Assembly: GCA_964463695.1 (NCBI GenBank)
Contig: CAYXCZ010000020.1
Location: 1 to 64,000 of the forward strand
DNA length: 64,000 nucleotides
Origin: JALNZU01 sp964463695
GTDB lineage: Bacteria > Bacteroidota > Bacteroidia > Bacteroidales > F082
Reading direction: 5' to 3'
The notes under the pieces: generated by a model
The model's database searches: none
What the model saw: the letters and a program-made list of their open reading frames with translations, nothing else
What the model was told of the DNA's origin: nothing
In this document: positions 43,697 through 51,746 of the stretch, piece after piece
Layout of the letters: each line of letters starts with the position of its first letter
How positions within the stretch are numbered: the stretch's first letter is position 1
Position numbers and translations under genes: made by a program

Positions 43697-45043
43697 TCAA
43701 TAGTGATCGCTGTTAGCAAAAATCTGTTTCCCGGTTTTCCATTCCCCATTTGTGAAGTCGGGAAATGCGATGCTATTATTATTGTTGGCCACCGACCATT
43801 CAGAAAGTGGGGTAATTACACTCCATGCAGCTGAATCATAAACACTTATAGGTGTTGGCTCAGATCTTTTTATTGCTTCCAGAAACGCATGAACGACAAA
43901 GAAATCCATTCCGCCATGTCCTGCACCTTGAGCATCAGAACCATATTTTTGCCAAAGCGGATGATCAAACTGTATGAGCCAATCTTTTGCGTCCTCCCAA
44001 CGATGTGGCTGTGAAATGCCTTCAACATGGATGGATTTGTTGATGTCCATCCAAAGGCCTTTTGTGCCCTGCACTCTGAAGCCAAGTGAGTAAGGACGTG
44101 GCAGACTTGTATCGTGTTGAAGTAAAATCGTCTCACCATTAGCGGTGCTGATCATCGTAGTGACTACATCTCCAAGCTTGAAATTAACTTTTGCATTAGG
44201 GTGAGTTTCACCGCCGGTTTTCACAATATATTCATGCAGGCCCCGGGATTTGGAAGCCATTGATACAAGCGAGGTGAAACGGTTACCGGCATGTATATCA
44301 AGCATTTTTGAAAGAGGTCCGATGCCATGTGTCGGATAGAGGTCACCGTTTCTTTCCACCGAATGTTGTGTCCTCCACTGGGCTTCAGAAAATCCTTTTT
44401 CACCAAATTCAACACCTCCGCCATAAGGCTGCTTTCCATCATTGAATTTAACTTCGCGCAAATCGTGCTGGTAGCCACCTTGCAAATGCACCAATTCGCC
44501 AAAAATACCTTGTCTTACCATTTGCAATGCAGCCATCACATCGCGGCGGTAGCAAACATTTTCGAGCATCATGTATTGTTTGCCTGAACTTTGCGACTTT
44601 TTAACAATATCCCAATGTTCCTGAACAGTAGTGCCCATCATCACTTCGCAACCTACATGCTTGCCTGCATCCATTGCATCCATGGCCATTGGATAATGCC
44701 ATTCCCAGGGTGTGGCGATGATCACTGCGTCAATGTCTTCTTTTTCAAGCAGTTCTTTATAAACATATTGGCTGCCAGTATAAATAGCTGGTTTTGGCTT
44801 GCCGGCCTTTTCAAATAATTGCAGTGCATCATCGAGCATAACTTGTTGTATATCACATATAGAAGTTACATCGGTGTCATCTCTTTGCAGACTCAGGCGA
44901 AGGAGCTCCTGACCACGCATCCCTGTTCCAATGATGCCAATGCGCAACCTGCCTGATGGATTACCAAACACGACTTTTGATGGCATTACACTGAACGCTG
45001 TTCCAGTTAAAGCTGTCATTTTCAAAAATGTACTTCTTTTCAT
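43697..45043 (-). CDS. GH109-family alpha-N-acetylgalactosaminidase
   Basis: A 448-residue NAD-dependent glycosidase of the Gfo/Idh/MocA fold. N-terminal twin-arginine-like or Sec leader (MKRSTFLKMTALTGTAFSV), Rossmann motif IGIIGTGMRGQELL, then VGCEVMMGTTVQEHWDIV, MLENVCYRRDVMAALQMV and QHSVERNGDLYPTHGIGP, which are typical of GH109 as known from Elizabethkingia and Bacteroides enzymes that cut terminal alpha-GalNAc from glycans. It is upstream of and co-directional with the NahK-like kinase. Secretion across the inner membrane is expected. Confidence 0.87.
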   Translation of the reverse strand: MKRSTFLKMTALTGTAFSVMPSKVVFGNPSGRLRIGIIGTGMRGQELLRLSLQRDDTDVTSICDIQQVMLDDALQLFEKAGKPKPAIYTGSQYVYKELLEKEDIDAVIIATPWEWHYPMAMDAMDAGKHVGCEVMMGTTVQEHWDIVKKSQSSGKQYMMLENVCYRRDVMAALQMVRQGIFGELVHLQGGYQHDLREVKFNDGKQPYGGGVEFGEKGFSEAQWRTQHSVERNGDLYPTHGIGPLSKMLDIHAGNRFTSLVSMASKSRGLHEYIVKTGGETHPNAKVNFKLGDVVTTMISTANGETILLQHDTSLPRPYSLGFRVQGTKGLWMDINKSIHVEGISQPHRWEDAKDWLIQFDHPLWQKYGSDAQGAGHGGMDFFVVHAFLEAIKRSEPTPISVYDSAAWSVITPLSEWSVANNNNSIAFPDFTNGEWKTGKQIFANSDHY

Positions 45044-45215
45044 ATGAGAAAATTTTAAGTTTTTAACGACTCAATTTTTTATAGTGACCTTAAATAGGTA
45101 ATAATTATACAGTGGTTTGTTTAAAATCAATGAATCCACAATGCTACAGAGTGTATTATGGAAAAAAAAACATTCTTTTCAAATAAAAATAATTAAAGTG
45201 TTGTTATACAATTAT

Positions 45216-46208
45216 CTAGCTAATCATAAGGTTGCATCCACGCACCTGACTGTTATCAAAACGTCCAAGTACCTCGAAACTACCGTCCTCATGCAATTTT
45301 CCCAAATCCTGCACCTGTATAAAAGAACAACTGTTCAGGTTTGCCAGATCAATCACATTGATGCCCCCGCTTTTTCCATGTAAGACAAGAGAGAACGGGT
45401 CGTTGGTGTCTCTGATAAGAATTTTCATCCATGGAGGACACCGAAAAAGACCTTCCCCTGATGAATAGGCCTGAGAAAGCAATTCGGTCATGCCATATTC
45501 TGAATGGATAGCGGAAACACCAAATCCTTTTTTGAGCAATTCATGAACTTCTTCTCTGATCATCTCGCGACGTTTTCCTTTCATTCCACCAGTTTCCATC
45601 ACAATAAGTTGGGGAAAATGAAATGATTGTTGCTCAACAAGATCCAAAAGGGCATAGGTTACTCCAAGCAAAATAGTTTTTTGACCAGAAGCGTTTAATT
45701 CCCGTAATTTTTGCGATAACTCTGCCGTGTTGTGAAGGTAAAAACCGCTATCAGGATGACCACTTTCGGCAATTAGTTTCTCAGCCATATATATCAGCGA
45801 GGATCCTGATCGCTCAAGATAGGAGGGCAGGAGTGCTAAAATACAAACCTTCGACGGAGATTTGTAAAACAGTTCAAATCCACGCTTAAAACTTTCATTA
45901 TATAACTGGAGATCAACTACGTGATGTCTGCTTGTTTGATCACCTGTTGTTCCTGAAGAGCTGAAGACAATAGCTGAAGGCTTATCTCCAGTAGTTATTT
46001 TATGAGTTTTGAAAAACCCGACAGGTAAAAATGGAATTTGATCATAGTAGGTAATAGCCATTGGATCAATATGCACAAGGTCGCAAAATTGTCTATAGAC
46101 CTTATTGTGACTGTACTGAAAATGGAAAATTTCGATAGCAAGCTGATTGAACTGCAATTCGTTAGTGATGGAAAAAATCCGCTCGATTGAAGGGGCTGCG
46201 TTTGCCAT
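45216..46208 (-). CDS. LuxE-family acyl-protein synthetase-like enzyme
   Basis: A 330-residue adenylate-forming enzyme related to LuxE, which activates a fatty acid as acyl-AMP in bioluminescence. Motifs: the AMP-binding serine loop FSSSGTTGDQTSRHHVVD, ETGGMKGKRREMIREE, IHSEYGMTELLSQAY and VLGRFDNSQVRGCN. Non-luminous bacteria, including Bacteroidota, carry such genes in polysaccharide or lipid loci. No luxC or acyl-carrier gene is adjacent. The acid activated and the acceptor are unknown. It is divergent from a small lipoprotein gene. Confidence 0.85.
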   Translation of the reverse strand: MANAAPSIERIFSITNELQFNQLAIEIFHFQYSHNKVYRQFCDLVHIDPMAITYYDQIPFLPVGFFKTHKITTGDKPSAIVFSSSGTTGDQTSRHHVVDLQLYNESFKRGFELFYKSPSKVCILALLPSYLERSGSSLIYMAEKLIAESGHPDSGFYLHNTAELSQKLRELNASGQKTILLGVTYALLDLVEQQSFHFPQLIVMETGGMKGKRREMIREEVHELLKKGFGVSAIHSEYGMTELLSQAYSSGEGLFRCPPWMKILIRDTNDPFSLVLHGKSGGINVIDLANLNSCSFIQVQDLGKLHEDGSFEVLGRFDNSQVRGCNLMIS

Positions 46209-46250
46209 TGGCTCGATATGGAGAAAACTATTAATTTTACACCTTGTATT

Positions 46251-46266
46251 GATGTAATTTTACATC
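46251..46266. repeat. Perfect palindrome GATGTAA-TT-TTACATC
   Basis: A 7-2-7 palindrome in the 71-base gap between two divergent genes, 14 bases before the ATG at 46280. It could be an operator or a leader hairpin that limits ribosome access. Confidence 0.45.
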
Positions 46267-46279
46267 TTTCATTAAGGAT

Positions 46280-46789
46280 ATGGCAAAAATAGGAATCTTT
46301 TTCATCACATGTGTTTTACTCATTGCTGCAGGCTTTGGTTCATGCCGCAAGTTTGAGGAATACCCTCCTGTTCCTGAAATTTCTTTCAACGATTTTGTTT
46401 ATTTGATTAATGAAGAAACAGGAATAAGTGAAAAAGGGATTTTGAGTATCAGTTACCGCGATGGTGATGGTGACATAGGTTTGGAACAGGAAGACACGTT
46501 GTTTCCTTACCAGATAGATGGAGAGTATTACTACAATCTTATTATTACGTTGTCGGAATTGCAAAATGGCGAGTTTGTTGAGCTGCCATTTAATTTCAGT
46601 GCCAGAATCCCCCCTCTGATTCCCAAAGATCAACAGAAAAGTATTAAAGGAATCATTGAAAATGAGTTGTTTATATATGACCCTACTTCCAGTTTTGATA
46701 CCATTCGTTTCACAGTAAAACTAGTTGACCGGGCATTAAACGTAAGTAACGAAATAACAACTCCTGCTTTTGTCCGAATAATTCCATGA
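46280..46789 (+). CDS. Small lipoprotein of unknown function
   Basis: A 169-residue product with a lipoprotein leader ending AAGFGSCRK (lipid Cys22). The mature part is beta-rich, with SISYRDGDGDIGLEQEDT resembling a calcium-loop or Ig-like turn, and ends FVRIIP. Such small lipoproteins with a RDGDGDIG block recur in Bacteroidota; the function is not known to me. It reads away from the LuxE-like gene and is followed by a separately promoted gene. Confidence 0.7.
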   Translation: MAKIGIFFITCVLLIAAGFGSCRKFEEYPPVPEISFNDFVYLINEETGISEKGILSISYRDGDGDIGLEQEDTLFPYQIDGEYYYNLIITLSELQNGEFVELPFNFSARIPPLIPKDQQKSIKGIIENELFIYDPTSSFDTIRFTVKLVDRALNVSNEITTPAFVRIIP

Positions 46790-46874
46790 GATTTCAAGCC
46801 GACTTAACATTAAGTTAACGTAAACCTAAACTAAACTTAAGTCTATTTTAACCACCTAAAGCATTGATTCATAC

Positions 46875-46882
46875 TATTTTTG
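46875..46882 (+). promoter_or_regulatory. -7 promoter box of the CarboxypepD_reg-like gene
   Basis: TATTTTTG matches TAnnTTTG, 15 bases before the ATG at 46897. It rules out the upstream ATG at 46864 as the start. Confidence 0.5.
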
Positions 46883-46896
46883 CCGAACAAAATAAT

Positions 46897-47256
46897 ATGA
46901 ACATGAAAAAAATTATCATAGCACTTGTAGTTTTCACAGCAATTTTCGCACAATCAGCAACTTTTGCTTCAAACGATAAAACAAACACACCTGATGCGCC
47001 TGCAACAGCAGTGTCAATTTCGGGTAAAGTTCTTGATGCCATTACCGGCGAGGCTTTAGTTGGCGCAGTTGTTGAAGTTGAAGGCGTTGATGTGAGCGTA
47101 TTTACGGATCTTGAAGGTCAGTTCAGCATCAATAACGTGCAAAGTGGCACTTACGTATTGAAAGTAAAATACATCTCTTACGAAGATAAAAAAGTTGAAT
47201 CGGTAAAAGTAGATTCCAGGAATAATAACGTGGATATCACCTTGCAATCGAAATAA
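46897..47256 (+). CDS. Exported single CarboxypepD_reg-like domain protein
   Basis: A 119-residue exported protein: signal peptide (MKKIIIALVVFTAIFAQSATFA) and one carboxypeptidase-regulatory-like beta sandwich with VSISGKVLDAITGEALVGAV, TDLEGQFSINNV and YVLKVKYISYE. In Bacteroidota this domain usually forms the N-terminus of TonB-dependent receptors; here it stands alone, without plug or barrel. Two ATGs (46897, 46903) are possible. A strong terminator follows. Role unknown; a surface binding or assembly part is possible. Confidence 0.8.
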   Translation: MNMKKIIIALVVFTAIFAQSATFASNDKTNTPDAPATAVSISGKVLDAITGEALVGAVVEVEGVDVSVFTDLEGQFSINNVQSGTYVLKVKYISYEDKKVESVKVDSRNNNVDITLQSK

Positions 47257-47286
47257 TATTCGACTTTTATTTCAAGAATAATGATT

Positions 47287-47314
47287 AAGACAAACCCGGA
47301 AGTTTGTCTTTTTT
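47287..47314 (+). terminator. Rho-independent terminator
   Basis: AAGACAAAC (47287-47295) pairs with GTTTGTCTT (47302-47310), six-base loop CCGGAA, then a T-run. It lies 30 bases after the CarboxypepD_reg-like gene. Confidence 0.88.
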
Positions 47315-47415
47315 ATTGTCTAATATGCTGAAAATAATATAAATAGATCAACCAGAGCAAGAATTGATCAATATTAATTTTTAGAAATCAGGTTAACAGT
47401 TTAATAAAGTTGTCG

Positions 47416-47423
47416 TATTTTTG
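47416..47423 (+). promoter_or_regulatory. -7 promoter box of the MORN-repeat gene
   Basis: TATTTTTG matches TAnnTTTG, 75 bases before the ATG at 47498, with a 17-codon reading frame (including stop) inside the leader. Confidence 0.5.
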
Positions 47424-47441
47424 AAACGAAACAGGAACGAA

Positions 47442-47492
47442 ATGAAATCTTCTTACACCTGTAAGTTCAACTGTCAGTTAATCGAACGATAA
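47442..47492 (+). CDS. Candidate leader peptide, 16 residues
   Basis: An ATG-started frame reading MKSSYTCKFNCQLIER lies wholly between the -7 box and the MORN-repeat gene. Its stop is five bases before the next ATG. This is the position of a leader peptide or translational coupler, but a frame this short can arise by chance. Confidence 0.3.
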   Translation: MKSSYTCKFNCQLIER

Positions 47493-47497
47493 AAACG

Positions 47498-47974
47498 ATG
47501 AAAGTAATGAAAGCTATTTGGAAGAGTGCCATCCTGATATGGCTTCTGTTTTTTTCAACTAACCTCGTCTCAGCACAAGAGCTGGAGCAAAAACCCGATG
47601 GTTATTATAAAGACGGTCAGTTATTTAACGGCACGTTTACTACTTTTTTTTCAAATAATAAGCTTGCTTCAGAGCGCACATTCATACGGGGATTGGAAGA
47701 TGGAATGTCGCAATATTATGATTCAACCGGAGCTTTGATTGAGAAACGTGCCTGGAGCAATGGAAAAAAACATGGCACATGGTTTACCTATACCAACTCA
47801 GGAATAAAAACAGGTGAAGCCAATTATTACAACAATAATAAACATGGCAAATGGTTCATCTGGGATGAAAAAGGAATCCTCCGTTACGAGATGAACTACG
47901 AAAATGGCAAAAAGACAGGATCGTGGTTCATGTGGGACGAGTCCGGAAAGCTTCTTAGTGAAAAGAAGCTATAG
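47498..47974 (+). CDS. Exported MORN-repeat-variant protein
   Basis: A 158-residue protein with a signal peptide (to about residue 26, LVSAQE) followed by four to five MORN_2-type repeats of the form NGKKHGTW, NNKHGKWFIWDE, NGKKTGSWFMWDE. This is the YwqK-like repeat common in exported Bacteroidota proteins. Repeats of this kind form elongated beta-hairpin sheets; a specific role is not known. The neighbouring gene on the other side is convergent, 38 bases away. Confidence 0.85.
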   Translation: MKVMKAIWKSAILIWLLFFSTNLVSAQELEQKPDGYYKDGQLFNGTFTTFFSNNKLASERTFIRGLEDGMSQYYDSTGALIEKRAWSNGKKHGTWFTYTNSGIKTGEANYYNNNKHGKWFIWDEKGILRYEMNYENGKKTGSWFMWDESGKLLSEKKL

Positions 47975-48012
47975 ATTTATTACCCAGAAAAGAGCACTAC
48001 TTTTTGCGCTTA

Positions 48013-49953
48013 TTAGAACCGAAGAATTTTTATCACTTCAGATCGTTTTCCTGAGTTTAATTGCAAGATATTGATGCCTTTAGGGAAATCTCCAACCTTT
48101 ATTTGGATAGAGTGTTTACCTTTTAATCGTGTCTCAGCAGGTTTTTTCCAGATCACTTTTCCGGTATAATCGATAAGTTGTAATTCAATACTACTTGTTT
48201 GTTCAAGATTAAATTCGACAGTTACTTCATTAGAAACCGGATTTGGAAATGCTTTTACGCTCTCAGTCGAAAGGGTTTTTTCAGGTATAGTAACAAACAG
48301 AAAGTCATTTCGGTAGTAACTGAACACACCACTATATTCTCCCAAAACAAGGTCTGCATCACCATCATTATCCAGATCGCCAAAAAAAGGAGCTGCATTC
48401 TGTTCTGCATTTAACCCAATGATTACCATATTGTTCTGTGTCCACACACCATTGTTGTTTTGAAGATATTTCAAGTCACCAAACATTCCTCCGCATAGGA
48501 TATCGATATCTCCATCAAAATCGAGATCTGTCAAAGCCGGCACACAATTGGAGCCGATGTCAAAAGAACCAAAGAATCCTGCAATGAGTTGCCAATCAGG
48601 AGAAAGTGCTGTTCCGTTGTTGCGAAGGTAGCTTAGCTTCCCGTTTTCTTCACCTGCAATAATATCCAAATCACCATCCTGGTCCAGGTCAAGTAGACGT
48701 GGTGACGACCAACCACTTAAGGTGATTGATTGCAAGACGTCAGTTACAAGTTCAAAACCCAGACTTGTGTTTCTATGATAATAGAGTTTCCCGCTAAGAT
48801 CACCAACAATCACATCAGGCAAACCATCAGAATTAACATCGCCGGCAGCTACAGCGCTATAAATGGAATGATCTATAGAGGCAAAATAAGCACTGTTTTC
48901 ATCCCAGGCAGGAGCGCTAGCTGTGCCTGTGTTTTCGTAATAGTAAATATTTCCCAGTTGACTTCCAGTGAGCAGGTCGAGATCGCCATCATTATCGAAA
49001 TCATACAAACAGGGGTTACTTGCCCCTCCGGGATCGAGCACACCTCCAAAAAGTGAGGTATTCATCGTCCATGCTGCCAGCTCAGGAGTTCCTGAATTAA
49101 CATAATAATTTAGTGGGCCATCAGCAGTGCCATAAACAAGGTCGTAGGTTTCGTCTCCATTAAGATCAACGAAACTGGGTGAATTCCAGTATGTTTGGGA
49201 ACCGATATCATTAAAAAAGAGAGTGTTCAGATTCCACTGCGGAATTTGAATTGTTCCGGTATTTTCGTAAAACCACAGACTGTGACCGTCTCTGCCACTT
49301 ATGAGGTCGAAATCGCCATCTGCATCAAGGTCGCAGAAAACGGGATAAGCATATAATCCTACATCATCAACATCAACACCATTTGCTTCGGAAAAACTAG
49401 CTGAAACAGCCGAACCCACATTCAGATATAACCGTAAAAGCCCACTCTCACTGAAGCCCACAATCATGTCTGCATCACCGTCAGCATCCACATCGGCCAG
49501 GTCAGGCACAGGTATTTGACCTACATTAAGTCCACTGAAAAAACCTGATACCTTCTCAAAGACAGGATTATTGGCATCACCGATATTGTTAAACAGATTC
49601 AAGCCGGTGAAGCCTCCTGAAATGAAATCAAGGTCGCCATCAGCATCAAGATCATAAAAAACTCCCATTTCTGCATCGAGCGGATCAACAACACTAAAGA
49701 TATCGGGACCTGCATTGAAGGCAGGACTTGATGCTGTGCCTGTGTTTTCAACAAAAAAGGGTTTCCCTGAAGTGTTACCTATGATCATATCATGGTCGCC
49801 ATCTGCATCAATATCTGCAAAGCGGGGTTGTGAAAATGGCAGACTTGGGACACCGCTGGGGTTAAAGATACTGTTTTGCAAAACCCAGGGTTGAGAGGAT
49901 AGGTTGAACGTTAAAGACAAAAAAATCAAACAAATAAGTGCAAATTGTTTCAT
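48013..49953 (-). CDS. T9SS surface protein with ten FG-GAP/VCBS repeats
   Basis: A 646-residue secreted protein: signal peptide (to about residue 21), then ten VCBS/FG-GAP repeats between about 35 and 545, each with an acidic loop of type DLDADGDLDFISG, DVDADGDADMIVG or DFDNDGDLDLLTG that should bind calcium, and a C-terminal T9SS sorting domain (AFPNPVSNEVTVEF to the end). Such repeats form a beta propeller and are used for adhesion or ligand binding. The start at ATG 49953 is supported by a -7 box at 49979-49986. No catalytic domain is visible. Confidence 0.88.
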   Translation of the reverse strand: MKQFALICLIFLSLTFNLSSQPWVLQNSIFNPSGVPSLPFSQPRFADIDADGDHDMIIGNTSGKPFFVENTGTASSPAFNAGPDIFSVVDPLDAEMGVFYDLDADGDLDFISGGFTGLNLFNNIGDANNPVFEKVSGFFSGLNVGQIPVPDLADVDADGDADMIVGFSESGLLRLYLNVGSAVSASFSEANGVDVDDVGLYAYPVFCDLDADGDFDLISGRDGHSLWFYENTGTIQIPQWNLNTLFFNDIGSQTYWNSPSFVDLNGDETYDLVYGTADGPLNYYVNSGTPELAAWTMNTSLFGGVLDPGGASNPCLYDFDNDGDLDLLTGSQLGNIYYYENTGTASAPAWDENSAYFASIDHSIYSAVAAGDVNSDGLPDVIVGDLSGKLYYHRNTSLGFELVTDVLQSITLSGWSSPRLLDLDQDGDLDIIAGEENGKLSYLRNNGTALSPDWQLIAGFFGSFDIGSNCVPALTDLDFDGDIDILCGGMFGDLKYLQNNNGVWTQNNMVIIGLNAEQNAAPFFGDLDNDGDADLVLGEYSGVFSYYRNDFLFVTIPEKTLSTESVKAFPNPVSNEVTVEFNLEQTSSIELQLIDYTGKVIWKKPAETRLKGKHSIQIKVGDFPKGINILQLNSGKRSEVIKILRF

Positions 49954-49978
49954 GAGAGAATGTTTTGAATGTGTTAGC

Positions 49979-49986
49979 CAAAGATA
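49979..49986 (-). promoter_or_regulatory. -7 promoter box of the VCBS-repeat gene
   Basis: Minus-strand TATCTTTG, a full TAnnTTTG match, 26 bases before ATG 49953. It excludes the longer frame that begins at 49989. Confidence 0.6.
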
Positions 49987-50236
49987 CAAAAAACAACTGC
50001 TTTTGTCTAATTAGTGCACTAAACCGGTGTTGTTGTTACGAAGTTTTATTCAGGACACTTAAAAAGACTAAAGCGATTGGATACTTTCAAACCAATGGAT
50101 TTATATAACTTTTCACAACTTTTGTGATTAATTACTGTATTATTGCCCGAAATTTTCGACTGTTTAGATTTTCAGGAGAGCAAGTTTCTAAAACAGTTGA
50201 CATACAAATGAAGACAATTAAATACACACTTCAGTT

Positions 50237-51631
50237 ATGGCAGGACAAAGAAATCTGGTCAGGACGCTTGGTTTTGGTTATGTAGTCATTTTTGTAATCG
50301 CAAACATCATTGGTTCAGGCGTTTACAAAAAGATCGCACCAATGGCGGCTGAGCTTCATTCTTCTGCCTGGGTACTTTTGGCATGGCTGGCAGCCGGAAT
50401 CATAACCATTTTTGGAGCATTGAGTAACGCGGAAGTTGCCGGAATGCTTGCGGGCACAGGCGGAGAGTTTGTTTATTTCAAAAAAATTTATAACCGTTTC
50501 TTTGCTTTTTTATATGGTTGGTCGCTTTTCACTGTAATTCAAACAGCAACAATCGCATCGCTTGCCTATGTTTTTTCTCAATCACTTAACAGCATTTTTC
50601 CGTTGCCTGAGGTACTGACTTCACTTGAGCATTTTACTTTGGGCGGGGTTTTCTTTCCTTTCCAGGATTTCAACATAAAAAGTGTTGCTATTCTATTGAT
50701 TATGATACTTACAGTTTTAAATATCAGCGGATTAAAAAAAGGAGCAATAACAGGCAAAATCATTTTCTGGCTTGTTATGGCAGGGCTTACTGTGATTGTC
50801 GTTTTCGGACTTATGCACATAAAAACTTTACCGGATAATTTCCTTAATCCACAAGATCTCACCAAAGGCTTGGTGTCTCCAACCTCCTTTTTTACGGCCA
50901 TGCTGGCGGCATTTTGGGCTTATCAGGGATGGGTTTCAGTTGGTTTCATCGGAGGAGAAGTTCACAATCCCAACAAAAATCTTCCCAAAGGCATTATAAC
51001 AGGGGTGTTTGTTGTTATTTTAATCTATTTGCTTGTCAATGTAACTTATATGGCTCTGCTTTCAATTCCGGCTTTAGAAAAAATCTATGTTTCTGGTAAT
51101 CAGATAGCTGCTATTGAAGCTGTAAGAAGTTTCTGGGGGCAATCAGGGGTTATTTTTATTTCACTTTTAATCCTGCTCACCACTTTAGGCTGCACCCACG
51201 CCAGCATTCTTACCGGAGCAAGGCCGCATTATGCGATGGCAGGGGAGCAATTATTTTTTAATTCTTTTACCCGACTCAATAAAGCAAATGTTCCTGCCCA
51301 ATCGTTGCTTTGGCAAGGCATATGGTCTTCTGTACTTGTTTTATCAGGGACTTTCGACCAGCTGACGGATATGATTGTATTTGCTGTTTTTATTTTTTAT
51401 GGCGCAACAACCTTGGGTGTTTTTATTTTGAGGATTAAAATGCCTGACCTCCATCGACCCTATAAAGTTTGGGGTTATCCCTATATTCCGGCTTTCTATA
51501 TTCTTTTTTGTTTACTTTTTTTGGCAAACACGCTTTATTCAAGACCCAGAGAGGCAGCAATTGGGCTGGTGTTGATTTTATGCGGCATCCCTGTTTATCT
51601 TCTACGCAGGAAATTGTTTACGCGAAAATGA
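50237..51631 (+). CDS. APC-family amino-acid permease
   Basis: A 464-residue inner-membrane transporter with about twelve helices. The APC signature is seen in helix 1 (VIFVIANIIGSGVYKKIAPM) and in LLAWLAAGIITIFGALSNAE; FWAYQGWVSVGFIGGEVHNPNKNLPKG is the helix 6 region that lines the substrate site. It imports or exchanges an amino acid, driven by protons, sodium or antiport. The substrate cannot be read from sequence. It is separated from the NlpC/P60 gene by a promoter. Confidence 0.9.
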   Translation: MAGQRNLVRTLGFGYVVIFVIANIIGSGVYKKIAPMAAELHSSAWVLLAWLAAGIITIFGALSNAEVAGMLAGTGGEFVYFKKIYNRFFAFLYGWSLFTVIQTATIASLAYVFSQSLNSIFPLPEVLTSLEHFTLGGVFFPFQDFNIKSVAILLIMILTVLNISGLKKGAITGKIIFWLVMAGLTVIVVFGLMHIKTLPDNFLNPQDLTKGLVSPTSFFTAMLAAFWAYQGWVSVGFIGGEVHNPNKNLPKGIITGVFVVILIYLLVNVTYMALLSIPALEKIYVSGNQIAAIEAVRSFWGQSGVIFISLLILLTTLGCTHASILTGARPHYAMAGEQLFFNSFTRLNKANVPAQSLLWQGIWSSVLVLSGTFDQLTDMIVFAVFIFYGATTLGVFILRIKMPDLHRPYKVWGYPYIPAFYILFCLLFLANTLYSRPREAAIGLVLILCGIPVYLLRRKLFTRK

Positions 51632-51715
51632 TGTTTGTTTTTTGATAAAAGTGGGTTTAATTGGTACCTGCAACCATAAAAACCTGAAAATGACACCCGA
51701 CTGGAAACAAACCCT

Positions 51716-51723
51716 TACTTTTG
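51716..51723 (+). promoter_or_regulatory. -7 promoter box of the NlpC/P60 gene
   Basis: TACTTTTG matches TAnnTTTG, 23 bases before ATG 51747. It makes the in-frame start at 51642 unlikely. Confidence 0.55.
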
Positions 51724-51746
51724 TTTCTTCTAAACCGTTTCATTCT

